DNA of 64,000 nucleotides from JAENVU01 sp038250905 (GTDB taxonomy: Bacteria > Actinomycetota > Acidimicrobiia > IMCC26256 > JAENVU01): positions 1 to 64,000 of the forward strand of contig JBBSBV010000005.1 in NCBI GenBank assembly GCA_038250905.1. Reading direction: 5' to 3'. The notes under the pieces were generated by a model, which worked only from the letters and a program-made list of their open reading frames with translations, did no database searches and had not been told where the DNA came from. The translations under genes were made by a program, and so were the position numbers. Position 1 is the first letter of the stretch. Each line of letters opens with the position of its first letter. Below are positions 34,238 through 42,338 of this stretch, in pieces.

Positions 34238-35103
34238 GGCGCGAGCAACGCACGCGCTACGAGATCGGTGCCGAACGCGGTGAGGATCGCGAGGTAGAGC
34301 AGACCGGTGGCCGCCATCACCGCGGAGTAGAACCGTTCGCGCAGCGCGAGCCAGGTGACCCCGAAGAGGATCGCGGTGGTGATCGCGCAGACCACCCACA
34401 TCCAACCGAGCAGTCCCCCGTATCCGTCGGAGTGGGAACTGTTGAGGACGCCGATCATCCCGGGCGGCAGCAGCATCACGAGTACCTCGGCCGGCCACAC
34501 GTAGGCACTCCACCGGACCAGTTCCTTCAGCGGCGCGCGCGGCAGTCCGGGCTGGGTGAGGTACCAGTGCCCGAGGAGCATCGCGTCGGTGACCACCCCC
34601 AGGAACAGCGCGCCCACGACGAGTCGCGCTGCCGCGAGGGCGAACGATCCGCCGGTGAACGCCGCGGCGCCGAGCAGGCCGACGATTCCCGCGACGGGAG
34701 CAACGAGATCGAGCGCCGGCGGGAACTCCCGACCGACGACGGGGGGGCTCACGTCCCGGTCGCGCTCGCGCCCACCGGCCATGGCCGCGACCCGGGCCTC
34801 CGACTCGAGTCGGGCCGCCTCGGCTTCTCGGACCCCGGCGCCGCGCCGGACGACGCTGACGACGAGCGCCGCCACCGCCCCCAGGACCACACCGACACTC
34901 CCCGCCAGGAACCACGCGTGACCGGCCCCGGTGTGACCGGAGCGCACCTCGGCGCCGATGCCACCGAGCGCCAGCACCCCGAAGACGCCCCGGAGCAGCC
35001 AGCCGTACCCGAGGCTCACCAGCCGCCCGCGCGTCGTGACCCAGAGGAAGGCGAGCCCGCCGGTGGCCCACTGGAGCAGCAGGGTCGCCGCGTCGAGATG
35101 CAC
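34234..35103 (-). CDS. Unknown multi-pass membrane protein
   Basis: A 289-residue protein with three helices at the N-terminus (LLLQWATGGLAFLWVT onward), a charged cytoplasmic-type loop at about 90-130 (REAEAARLESEARVAAMAGG) and four or five helices after it, with MLLGHWYLTQPGLPRAPL between two of them. His and Tyr in that segment could bind a cofactor, but this is a guess. GTG start, three bases after the upstream stop; ATGA overlap with the peptidase gene downstream. Confidence 0.6.
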   Translation of the reverse strand: MHLDAATLLLQWATGGLAFLWVTTRGRLVSLGYGWLLRGVFGVLALGGIGAEVRSGHTGAGHAWFLAGSVGVVLGAVAALVVSVVRRGAGVREAEAARLESEARVAAMAGGRERDRDVSPPVVGREFPPALDLVAPVAGIVGLLGAAAFTGGSFALAAARLVVGALFLGVVTDAMLLGHWYLTQPGLPRAPLKELVRWSAYVWPAEVLVMLLPPGMIGVLNSSHSDGYGGLLGWMWVVCAITTAILFGVTWLALRERFYSAVMAATGLLYLAILTAFGTDLVARALLAP

Positions 35104-35106
35104 GAC

Positions 35107-36198
35107 TCAGGCCACGGACGCGAGATCGCGCGGAGAACAGTTGAGCCGATCCGGTCCCGAGTTCGTGGCGACCACGATGTCTTCCAGCCGCATCCCGAAC
35201 CGACCGGGAAAGTAGACGCCGGGTTCGATACTGAACGCGTGGCCCGCCACCAACCGCGTGTCGTTCCCCGCGACGAGATAGGGATCCTCGTGAGCCTCCA
35301 ACCCGATCCCGTGACCGATGCGATGGATGAACGCGTCGGCCAGACCACGCGCGGCGAGGGAGCTCCGGGCCACGGCATCGACCGCCGCGCAGGTGGTCCC
35401 GACGGTGGCCGCCCGCACCGCGAGTTCCTGCGCCTCGGCCAACGCGGCGTAGGTCTCGGCCACTTCGTTCGTGGGCGCACCGACCACGAACATGCGGGTC
35501 GTGTCCGAGCAGTAGCCGGCCATCGTGCCGCCGAAGTCGCAGACGACCACATCGCCGTCCTCGATGATCCGGTCACCGGCGTCGTGATGCGGTGACGCGC
35601 CGTTGGGCCCTGATCCGACGATGGCGAAGTTCGAACGTTGGTGTCCGTGCTCGAGCATCCGGTCGACCAGTTCGCGGCTCACGTCGGCTTCGGTCCGGCC
35701 GCCGAACGGCCGGCTCCGCATCTCCGATGCGACTGCGTCGACGGCGTGGGCCGCAGCGCGCAGCGCCTCGACCTCGGCCGCGTCCTTGACCGCGCGAAGG
35801 GGACCGGTGATGGCGTTCGCCGGGCCGAACGCGACGTCGGGCATCACCGACTGCAGGGCCAGCGTGAACCGGCTCCAGGTCTGGTCGCCGATCGCGACCC
35901 GCCTGGCACCGCGGGCGAGCATCCCGACCATCGCCACCGGGTCGGCCCCCTCGGGCCACGCGGCCAACGTGCACGAGCCGTTGTGCGGCACGCGCGGTGC
36001 TTCGAGTTCCGGGACCACGAGCGTGGCCTCGCCGTCGCGCGTCAACACGAGCATGGTGAGTCGTTCGAGTGGCATCGCCTCGTAGCCGGTGAGATACGGC
36101 AGGTCCGCCCCGACCGAGAGCAACAGCACGTCGACACCGGCCGCTTCCAACGCGGCCCGGGCGCGGGCCTGCCGGTCGGCGAACACGTCGGTGGCCAC
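35107..36198 (-). CDS. M24 family Xaa-Pro aminopeptidase
   Basis: A 363-residue pita-bread metallopeptidase. All five metal ligands are visible: Asp in VVCDFGGTMAGYCSDTTRMF (two), His in HRIGHGIGLEAHEDPYL, Glu in FSIEPGVYFPG and Glu in MRLEDIVVA. The N-terminal creatinase-like domain (1-120) is present. It would cleave N-terminal residues before proline. The start GTG at 36198 has AGGAG seven bases upstream, which decides against longer versions. It follows the LipB-LipA gene by eight bases. Confidence 0.9.
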   Translation of the reverse strand: MATDVFADRQARARAALEAAGVDVLLLSVGADLPYLTGYEAMPLERLTMLVLTRDGEATLVVPELEAPRVPHNGSCTLAAWPEGADPVAMVGMLARGARRVAIGDQTWSRFTLALQSVMPDVAFGPANAITGPLRAVKDAAEVEALRAAAHAVDAVASEMRSRPFGGRTEADVSRELVDRMLEHGHQRSNFAIVGSGPNGASPHHDAGDRIIEDGDVVVCDFGGTMAGYCSDTTRMFVVGAPTNEVAETYAALAEAQELAVRAATVGTTCAAVDAVARSSLAARGLADAFIHRIGHGIGLEAHEDPYLVAGNDTRLVAGHAFSIEPGVYFPGRFGMRLEDIVVATNSGPDRLNCSPRDLASVA

Positions 36199-36206
36199 CG
36201 CCGCTC

Positions 36207-37793
36207 CTAGGCCGGGATGCCGAGCGCGGCATCGGCACCGGCGCGGGCGTGGTAGCTCGAGCGGACGAGCGGCCCGGACTCGACGTGGGCGAAACCGAGG
36301 TTGCGGGCGAACTCGCCCAACTCGTCGAACTCCGCCGGGGTCACCCATCGCGCCACGGGCAGGTGGTCGGGCGACGGTCTGAGGTACTGACCCAGGGTCA
36401 GGACGTCGACACCGACCGCCGCGAGATCGGTGATCGCCGCCCGCACTTCGTCGAGCGTCTCACCGAGGCCGAGGATGATCCCCGACTTCGTCACCAGTCC
36501 CGCGTCCTTGGACCGCGCCAACACCGAGAGCGAGCGCGCGTATCCCGCCGACGGCCGGGCCCGGCGTTGCAAGCGGGCCACGGTCTCGAGGTTGTGGTTC
36601 AACACGTCGGGCCGCGCGTCGAAGATGGTGGCGAGTGACGCGGCATCGCCCTTGCAGTCGGGGATGAGCACCTCGATGGTGGTCTCCGGATTGCGTTCCC
36701 GCACCGCACGGATGGTGGCCGCGAAGCCGGCCGCGCCACCGTCGGGTACGTCGTCACGCGCGACGCTCGTGATCACCGCGTGCGCCAGGCCGAGCGTGGC
36801 GACCGCGTCGGCCACGCGGCGCGGTTCGTCGGGGTCGATCGGGAACGGCTTGCGCGTGTCGACGAGACAGAAGCCGCAGGCCCGGGTGCACCGGTCACCG
36901 AGGATCATGAACGTGGCGGTGCGCTGCGACCAGCACTCGAAGATGTTGGGACAACCCGCTTCCTCGCAGACGGTGTGCAGTCCCTGGTCGTGGACCAATC
37001 GTTTGAGCTCGCGGTACTCGGGGCCGAGGTCTGCAGTCACCTTCATCCAGCCCGGCCGCCGGCCGGTACCGACGTCGTCGCCGCCTTCGACGCGCTGGTG
37101 GGCCACGGCGGCCGTCTCGACCTGCAGGTGACGGTCGGCCCGGGCCCAGGCCCGCGTCACGGCCTCGACCACCCCGGCCATGTCGGGCGCAGACCCGAGG
37201 ACGGCCGCCATCGACGTGACGCCCGCGTCCGAGATGCCGCACGGCACGATATGACCGAACATCGCAAGGTCACAGTCGACGTTGAGCGCGAACCCGTGCA
37301 TCGTGCGGCCCCGCGCGACCCGGACGCCGATTGCCGCGATCTTCTGCATCGCCGGCCCGCCGATGCCGGTCGAACCCGCGGCGCGCACCCACACACCGCT
37401 CCGCCCGTCGACCCGTTCGCCCAAGATGGAGAACTCGGCGAGCACGTCGATCAGCGCGGCTTCGATCCGGCGGACGTGGGCCACGACGTCGCGCATCCCG
37501 GCTGCCGCCATCGCGAGTTCGCCGACCGGATACCCCACGAGCTGGCCCGGACCGTGGTACGTGACGTCGCCACCCCGGTCGGTCTCGATCAACTCGGCCC
37601 CGACGGACACCGGATCCACGAGGACGTGCGCGGGATCCGCACGCCGCCCGAGCGTGTAGGTGTGCGGGTGTTCGAGGAGCAGGAGGTAGTCCTCGTCGCT
37701 CCAGGCGTGAATCGCGCGCTGGAGCGCCAGGGCCTCGTCGTAGCCGACACGACCGAGCCAGCGGCTCCGCAGGGTGCGGCCGGTGCCCGTCAT
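36207..37793 (-). CDS. lipBA: LipB-LipA fusion: octanoyltransferase and lipoyl synthase in one chain
   Basis: A 528-residue single open frame. Residues 1 to about 215 are LipB: HPHTYTLGRRAD, GGDVTYHGPGQLVGYPV, the catalytic Lys in QKIAAIGVRV (about 150) and Cys in VPCGISDAGVTSM (about 184). Residues about 235-528 are LipA: auxiliary-cluster Cys in CEEAGCPNIFEC, radical-SAM Cys in CTRACGFC, and the C-terminal RSSYHA. The domains are joined by some 20 polar residues. LipB would place octanoate on a carrier domain and LipA would insert two sulfurs. These are normally separate genes. Target (E2) and LpdA genes stand immediately upstream. Confidence 0.93.
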   Translation of the reverse strand: MTGTGRTLRSRWLGRVGYDEALALQRAIHAWSDEDYLLLLEHPHTYTLGRRADPAHVLVDPVSVGAELIETDRGGDVTYHGPGQLVGYPVGELAMAAAGMRDVVAHVRRIEAALIDVLAEFSILGERVDGRSGVWVRAAGSTGIGGPAMQKIAAIGVRVARGRTMHGFALNVDCDLAMFGHIVPCGISDAGVTSMAAVLGSAPDMAGVVEAVTRAWARADRHLQVETAAVAHQRVEGGDDVGTGRRPGWMKVTADLGPEYRELKRLVHDQGLHTVCEEAGCPNIFECWSQRTATFMILGDRCTRACGFCLVDTRKPFPIDPDEPRRVADAVATLGLAHAVITSVARDDVPDGGAAGFAATIRAVRERNPETTIEVLIPDCKGDAASLATIFDARPDVLNHNLETVARLQRRARPSAGYARSLSVLARSKDAGLVTKSGIILGLGETLDEVRAAITDLAAVGVDVLTLGQYLRPSPDHLPVARWVTPAEFDELGEFARNLGFAHVESGPLVRSSYHARAGADAALGIPA

Positions 37794-37800
37794 CGGCGCG

Positions 37801-39111
37801 TCACGCCAGCTCGGCTTCCCAGTCGCGCGTCTCGATGATCTCGGCCATCGCGTGGAGGAACGACGCCGCGTACGCGCCGTCGAACGCCCGGTGGTCCCAG
37901 GTGAGCGTGAGCACCCCCACCGAATGCACGGCGATCGCGTCGTCGCCGTCGGGACCCTCGACCACCACGGGCCGCTTGCGCACCGCGTCGGTCGCGAGGA
38001 TCGCCACCTGGGGCTGGTTGATGATCGGCACCGTGAACAGGGTGCCGAACGGACCCATGTTGGTGATCGTGAAGGTCCCGCCCATGATCTCGTCGGGACC
38101 GAGTTGCTTGGAACGGGCCCGGGCCGCGAGGTCGTTGATCTCCCGGGCGACGTTCCGGAGGCGCAACGCGTCGGCCGAGCGCACGACTGGCGCGATGAGC
38201 CCCGAGAACTCGAGGTCGACCGCGATGCCGAGGTTGATGTCGTGATGGACGACGAGCGTGTCGCCGTCGACGCTGGCGTTCACCGCGGGGTAGTGGTGCA
38301 CGGCGTCGCAGAACGCCCGCACGATGAACGGGAGGTAGGTGAGCCCGAACCCCTCCTCGGCGCGGAACTGCGTTCCCTGGGCACGCCGCACCCGCTCGAC
38401 CGCCTCGAAGTCGACCTCGACCGCGGTGGCCACGTGCGCGCTGGTTGCCTTGGACTGCACCATGTGCTCGGCGGTGCGCCGCCGGATGTTGTCGAACGGG
38501 ATCCGCTCGTCCCCGACGCGCACCTGGGGCGGCGCGGCACTCGGCGCCGGGCCGGGCGCCGGCGCCCCGGCGGTGCGGCTGCCGGCCGACTCGACGTCGC
38601 GCCGGGTGATCCGACCGCCTTCGCCGCTCCCGGCGATGGCAGATGCATCGAGCCCGCGCTCGCTGATCATCTTGCGCACGAGCGGGGAGGTGACCCGACC
38701 GGTGGGCGATCCGTTCGCGGCCGGAGCCGGAACCGGAGCCGGAGCCGGGGCCGGCGCAGGAGCGGGAGCGGGAGCGGGGTTCACCGCCGCGGGCGGAGCC
38801 GGAACCGGCGCGGGCGCGGGCGCGGGCGGAGCCTCGGCCGGCTCGGCGGCCGTGGCCGGTGCGGGCGCAGGCGCGTCGCCGGCGTCGCCGATGACGGCGA
38901 GGCGCACGCCGACGTCGACGGTGTCACCTTCGGCAACGACGATCTCGGTGAGTACCCCGGCACCGGGCGACGGCACCTCGGAGTCGACCTTGTCCGTCGA
39001 AACCTCGAAGAGTGGTTCGTCGAGCGCGACCGAGTCACCGACCGCCTTGAACCACTTGGTGATGGTCCCCTCGGTGACCGTCTCGCCGAGTTGGGGCATC
39101 GTCACATCCAC
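37801..39111 (-). CDS. sucB: Dihydrolipoamide acyltransferase (E2) of a 2-oxoacid dehydrogenase
   Basis: A 436-residue E2. The lipoyl domain (1-76) carries the modified Lys in EVSTDKVDSEVPSP. A Pro/Ala linker (about 80-135), a peripheral-subunit-binding domain (TSPLVRKMISERGLDASAIA) and the catalytic domain ending TWDHRAFDGAYAASF follow. Only one lipoyl domain is present. Whether it serves 2-oxoglutarate or a branched-chain acid is not decided, since no E1 is in view. Starts at GTG 39111 with GGAAGGGAA upstream. Confidence 0.9.
   Translation of the reverse strand: MDVTMPQLGETVTEGTITKWFKAVGDSVALDEPLFEVSTDKVDSEVPSPGAGVLTEIVVAEGDTVDVGVRLAVIGDAGDAPAPAPATAAEPAEAPPAPAPAPVPAPPAAVNPAPAPAPAPAPAPAPVPAPAANGSPTGRVTSPLVRKMISERGLDASAIAGSGEGGRITRRDVESAGSRTAGAPAPGPAPSAAPPQVRVGDERIPFDNIRRRTAEHMVQSKATSAHVATAVEVDFEAVERVRRAQGTQFRAEEGFGLTYLPFIVRAFCDAVHHYPAVNASVDGDTLVVHHDINLGIAVDLEFSGLIAPVVRSADALRLRNVAREINDLAARARSKQLGPDEIMGGTFTITNMGPFGTLFTVPIINQPQVAILATDAVRKRPVVVEGPDGDDAIAVHSVGVLTLTWDHRAFDGAYAASFLHAMAEIIETRDWEAELA
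38720..38875. repeat. Low-complexity Pro/Ala-coding repeat in the E2 linker
   Basis: Hexamer-like runs (GGAGCC, GGAACC, GAGCGG) encode the flexible Ala/Pro linker between the lipoyl and binding domains. Such runs can expand or contract by slippage without breaking the frame when in multiples of six. Confidence 0.75.
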
Positions 39112-39126
39112 GTGCGTTCCCTTCCG

Positions 39127-40515
39127 TTACCCATGTAGTGAGCGACCGGTGAGCGCCAGCGCCGATTCGCCGAACAGTTCGCCGAGCGTCGGATGCGGGT
39201 GGATCAGCGCGCCGAGATCGGCCGCCGTCGCCTCCCAGTTCACCGCGAGGTATCCCTCACCGATCAGTTCGGTGGCCCATGGCCCCGCGATGTGCACGCC
39301 GAGGATCACCCCACTCCCCCGTTCGGCGACGATCTTCACCACGCCGTCGGGCTCACCGATGATGAGCGCCCGCCCGTTACCCACGAAGCGGTGCACCGAC
39401 GTCTCGACGTCGTAACCGCGGTCGATGGCGGCCTGCTCCGTGAGTCCGGTGAACGCGACCTCCGGATGGCAGTAGATCCCCCACGGCACCCGGTCGTAGT
39501 CGAGCGGGATCACGTCCTCGCCGAGGATGGACTTGATCGCGACGATCGCCTCCGCGAAGCCGACATGCGCGAGTGCAGGGGTCGCCACCAGGTCGCCCAC
39601 CGCATACACGCCGGGCACTGCGGTCCGCATGTGGTCGTCGACGGTCACGAATCCCCGCTGGTCCACGACGACGCCGGAGCCCTCGAGTCCGATGTTCTCC
39701 GAGCGAGGGCGGCGGCCGACGCTCACCACGATCGCGTCGACCTCGAGGTCGAGCACTTCGTCGCCGCGCGACGCGTGGAGCGTGAGTGCGGTACCGCGGT
39801 CGTACCCGGAGACGGTGACGCCGGTCTGCACGGTGATGCGCCGCTTCTTGAAGGCCCGGGCGACGACATCGGCAACCTGCTTGTCGACCCCCGGAAGGAT
39901 GCTCGGCAGGGCCTCGAGCACCGTGACCTCACTGCCGACATCGGCCAGGTAGGACGCGAACTCGCAGCCGATCGCCCCACCGCCGATGATCGCGACCCGG
40001 CCCGGGATCTGATCCATGGTCAGGACGTGGTCCGACGAGAGGACCTTCTCGCCGTCGAAGTCGAACCCCGGGATGGAACGCGTGGCCGAACCTGTGGCGA
40101 GGATGAGCGCCTCGCCGGTGAGCTCGGTGCCGTCGGAGACCCGCACCCGGCGGGCTGCCGCATCGACGACGGTGCCCGTGCCGACGAGGACCGTGACCTT
40201 GCGCCCCTTGAGCAGGCCCTCGAGGCCCTTGGTGAGTCGATCGACGACGGTCTGCTTGCGCGCCAGGCTCGTGGCGATGTCCAGCGTCGGTTGGCCGGCG
40301 TCGACGCCGAACTCCTTGGCGCCTCGCACCGTCCGGAGCACCTCGGCCGTCTGGAGCAGCTCCTTGGCCGGGATGCAACCCCGGTGCAGGCACGTCCCGC
40401 CGATGCGCGCCTCCTCGATCAACGCGATGTCGAGGCCGGCGGCCGCACCGTAGAGCGCGGCGGCGTATCCACCCGGGCCGCCGCCGAGGACCACGACGTC
40501 GAAGTGATCAGCCAT
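39127..40515 (-). CDS. lpdA: Dihydrolipoyl dehydrogenase (E3)
   Basis: A 462-residue FAD disulfide reductase that reoxidises dihydrolipoyl-E2 with NAD. VVVLGGGPGGYAAALYGA is the FAD loop, GGTCLHRGCIPAKELL the redox Cys pair, AIIGGGAIGCEFASYL the NAD loop, and HPHPTLGELFGE the C-terminal His/Glu pair. The ATG at 40515 has GGAGG six bases upstream; the frame stays open further up through a 15-bp tandem repeat, but that part is unlike the family. First gene of the operon running to 32783. Confidence 0.95.
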   Translation of the reverse strand: MADHFDVVVLGGGPGGYAAALYGAAAGLDIALIEEARIGGTCLHRGCIPAKELLQTAEVLRTVRGAKEFGVDAGQPTLDIATSLARKQTVVDRLTKGLEGLLKGRKVTVLVGTGTVVDAAARRVRVSDGTELTGEALILATGSATRSIPGFDFDGEKVLSSDHVLTMDQIPGRVAIIGGGAIGCEFASYLADVGSEVTVLEALPSILPGVDKQVADVVARAFKKRRITVQTGVTVSGYDRGTALTLHASRGDEVLDLEVDAIVVSVGRRPRSENIGLEGSGVVVDQRGFVTVDDHMRTAVPGVYAVGDLVATPALAHVGFAEAIVAIKSILGEDVIPLDYDRVPWGIYCHPEVAFTGLTEQAAIDRGYDVETSVHRFVGNGRALIIGEPDGVVKIVAERGSGVILGVHIAGPWATELIGEGYLAVNWEATAADLGALIHPHPTLGELFGESALALTGRSLHG

Positions 40516-40530
40516 GGAAGCCTCCGGGTT

Positions 40531-40575
40531 GGTGTCTGGCGGGATGGTGTCTGGCGGGATGGTGTCTGGCGGGTC
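40531..40575. repeat. 15-bp tandem repeat, three copies
   Basis: GGTGTCTGGCGGGAT is present at 40531-40545 and 40546-40560, with a third copy differing in the last bases at 40561-40575. It lies 15 bp upstream of the lpdA start codon, in its probable leader or promoter region, so copy number could affect expression. Confidence 0.85.
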
Positions 40576-40659
40576 GGGCGTATCGGTGACGGGCCGGTTC
40601 CGCATCGTCGGATCTCCCGCAGCTTTGCCCATTCCGAGCGTGCGGTGAACCGGTTTGGA

Positions 40660-40697
40660 CGAATCGGCTCGGGGCATGATCCCCGGAGACCGATTCG
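40660..40697 (-). terminator. Hairpin after the 29-aa ORF
   Basis: CGAATCGG pairs with CCGATTCG at the base, with GGGG and CCCC closing around CATGAT at the tip and a small internal loop. It starts eight bases downstream of the stop codon of the minus-strand microprotein. No U tract. Could instead be an operator. Confidence 0.4.
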
Positions 40698-40704
40698 CCC
40701 ACTT

Positions 40705-40794
40705 TCATCGGGCGATGAAGATCTGGGCAGTCCCGGCGGCCAGGATCGCCAGGGCCGTGACCGCAGCCAGGATCAGGAGTGTCCGTGTCTTCAC
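40705..40794 (-). CDS. Possible 29-aa single-helix membrane microprotein
   Basis: A 30-codon ORF starting GTG encodes a typical short membrane protein: basic start (MKTRT), a hydrophobic helix (LLILAAVTALAILAAG) and a polar end with FIAR. A hairpin follows the stop at eight bases. No clear ribosome-binding site is visible. It lies upstream of lpdA in the same direction. Nothing in the window indicates a function. Confidence 0.45.
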   Translation of the reverse strand: MKTRTLLILAAVTALAILAAGTAQIFIAR

Positions 40795-40966
40795 CCGCCA
40801 ATCATCGCGGAGTTGGTGGTCCCACCGGCAACCGTCTCGGCGGGACCGGCATTCCTCCGCACACGGTCCGCGCGGACGGGTTCGTGCCCTTCGGTAGACT
40901 CCGGGCCCGCTCCCGGTGGCTGCGGGCCACCGCCAACTCCCTACGTTTCAGATCGGGTTCCTTCGC

Positions 40967-42304
40967 GTGAAAGACCGGGCCGGGCAACTCATCGGCAAGA
41001 CCAGGGAAGCGGTACCCGAGGGCACGTTCGCCGTCGGCGGCGGTCTGATCATCACCGCGATCACCACCTACATCTTCCTGATCGTGGTCCGCCAGGCGCT
41101 CCCCGACGACCACCAGTACTCGGCGTTCAACGCCTTCTGGGGATTCATCTTCGTGGCCGGGCCCGGGCTCTTCCTCCCACTCGAGCAGGAGGTCGGTCGA
41201 GCACTCGCCCACCGGCACGCGCAGGGCGTCGGCGGCGGGCCGCTCGTCCATCGCGCCGCTCGCCTCGGTCTGCTCCTCACGTGTGTCATGGCCGTCGCCG
41301 CAGTGGCGACGGCGCCGCTCTACGTTGCCGGCTTCTTCCACGGTGAGTGGCTCCTCGTGGTCAGCCTCGCCCTCGGGCTGTTCGGCTTCGCGTTCATGCA
41401 TCTCACGCGGGGGACGCTTTCGGGGAACGGCCGGTTCATGCCCTACGGCATAATCCTCGCGATCGACGGCGCCGCGAAGCTGGCCGCCGCACTCGCACTC
41501 TGGTCCGCCGGGGTGCATACGGCCGGCGCCTACGGCCTCTGCATCGCGCTCTCCCCGTTCCTCGCGACCGGAATCGCGCTCTGGGGCCAGCACGGGCTGG
41601 TCCAGGACGGTCCACCGGCCCCGTACTCGGAGCTGTCGAACTCGCTCGGCTGGCTCCTCGCCGGGTCCCTCCTCATGCAGACACTCGGCTACTCGGTCCT
41701 GCTGGGCGTCGGCGTCCTGCGCAAACCGTCCGACGCGAGGGTCGCGGCCGGGCTCAGCAGCGCGTTCTTCGTCGGGCGGATCCCACCGCTGCTGTTCCAG
41801 GCGGTCCAGGGGACGCTCCTGCCCAAGCTGGCCGGGCTCGCCGGGACAGGTCGCCACGACGACTTCCGCCGCGGACTGCGCCAGCTGATGATCCTGGTCG
41901 TCGGGATCGCGGCGTTGGGGACCGCGGCCGCGTTCGCGATCGGCGTGCCCATCGGCAAGGTGCTCTTCGGCGCCGACAAGTTCAACGTCACCGCGGTCAA
42001 CCTCGGCCTGCTCGTCGCCGGCAACGGGGTCTTCATCATCGCCCTCACGATCGCGCAGGCCCTGATCGCCCTCCACGGGCACAAGGAAGCCGCGGTCGCG
42101 TGGGGTGCCGGCGTGGTCGCGTTCGGGATCGGCGCGGCGCTCATCTCGGATCTGGCACTGCGCGTCGAGATCGGTTTCCTCGCCGGCTCGATCGTGACGA
42201 CCATCGTGATGGGTTGGGCACTTGCGGTCCGCATGCGCCAAGGCGTCACCGAGGGCATCGACGTGCTGATCGAGCAGATCGGTCACGAACCGCTCGACCT
42301 CTAG
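40967..42304 (+). CDS. MOP-family polysaccharide flippase-like protein (paralogue 2)
   Basis: A 445-residue membrane protein of about 12 helices, paralogous to the product of 25983-27290: LFLPLEQEVGRALAHRHAQG, ELSNSLGWLLAGSLLMQ and RVEIGFLAGSIVTT have counterparts there. It likely exports lipid-linked sugar repeats for the surface glycan made by the GT4 enzymes at 44356-47709. Start is uncertain: GTG 40967 gives the best family match, GTG 40916 lies 15 bases after a TAGACT box. Confidence 0.72.
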   Translation: MKDRAGQLIGKTREAVPEGTFAVGGGLIITAITTYIFLIVVRQALPDDHQYSAFNAFWGFIFVAGPGLFLPLEQEVGRALAHRHAQGVGGGPLVHRAARLGLLLTCVMAVAAVATAPLYVAGFFHGEWLLVVSLALGLFGFAFMHLTRGTLSGNGRFMPYGIILAIDGAAKLAAALALWSAGVHTAGAYGLCIALSPFLATGIALWGQHGLVQDGPPAPYSELSNSLGWLLAGSLLMQTLGYSVLLGVGVLRKPSDARVAAGLSSAFFVGRIPPLLFQAVQGTLLPKLAGLAGTGRHDDFRRGLRQLMILVVGIAALGTAAAFAIGVPIGKVLFGADKFNVTAVNLGLLVAGNGVFIIALTIAQALIALHGHKEAAVAWGAGVVAFGIGAALISDLALRVEIGFLAGSIVTTIVMGWALAVRMRQGVTEGIDVLIEQIGHEPLDL

Positions 42305-42338
42305 TCATGGCAACCGCCGAGACGCCACCCGCGACGGC

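Noticed and set aside
38720..38875. Repeat array in the E2 gene as a possible CRISPR or regulatory array
   Set aside because: The repeats are hexamer-like and in frame, encoding the Pro/Ala linker. There are no spacers.
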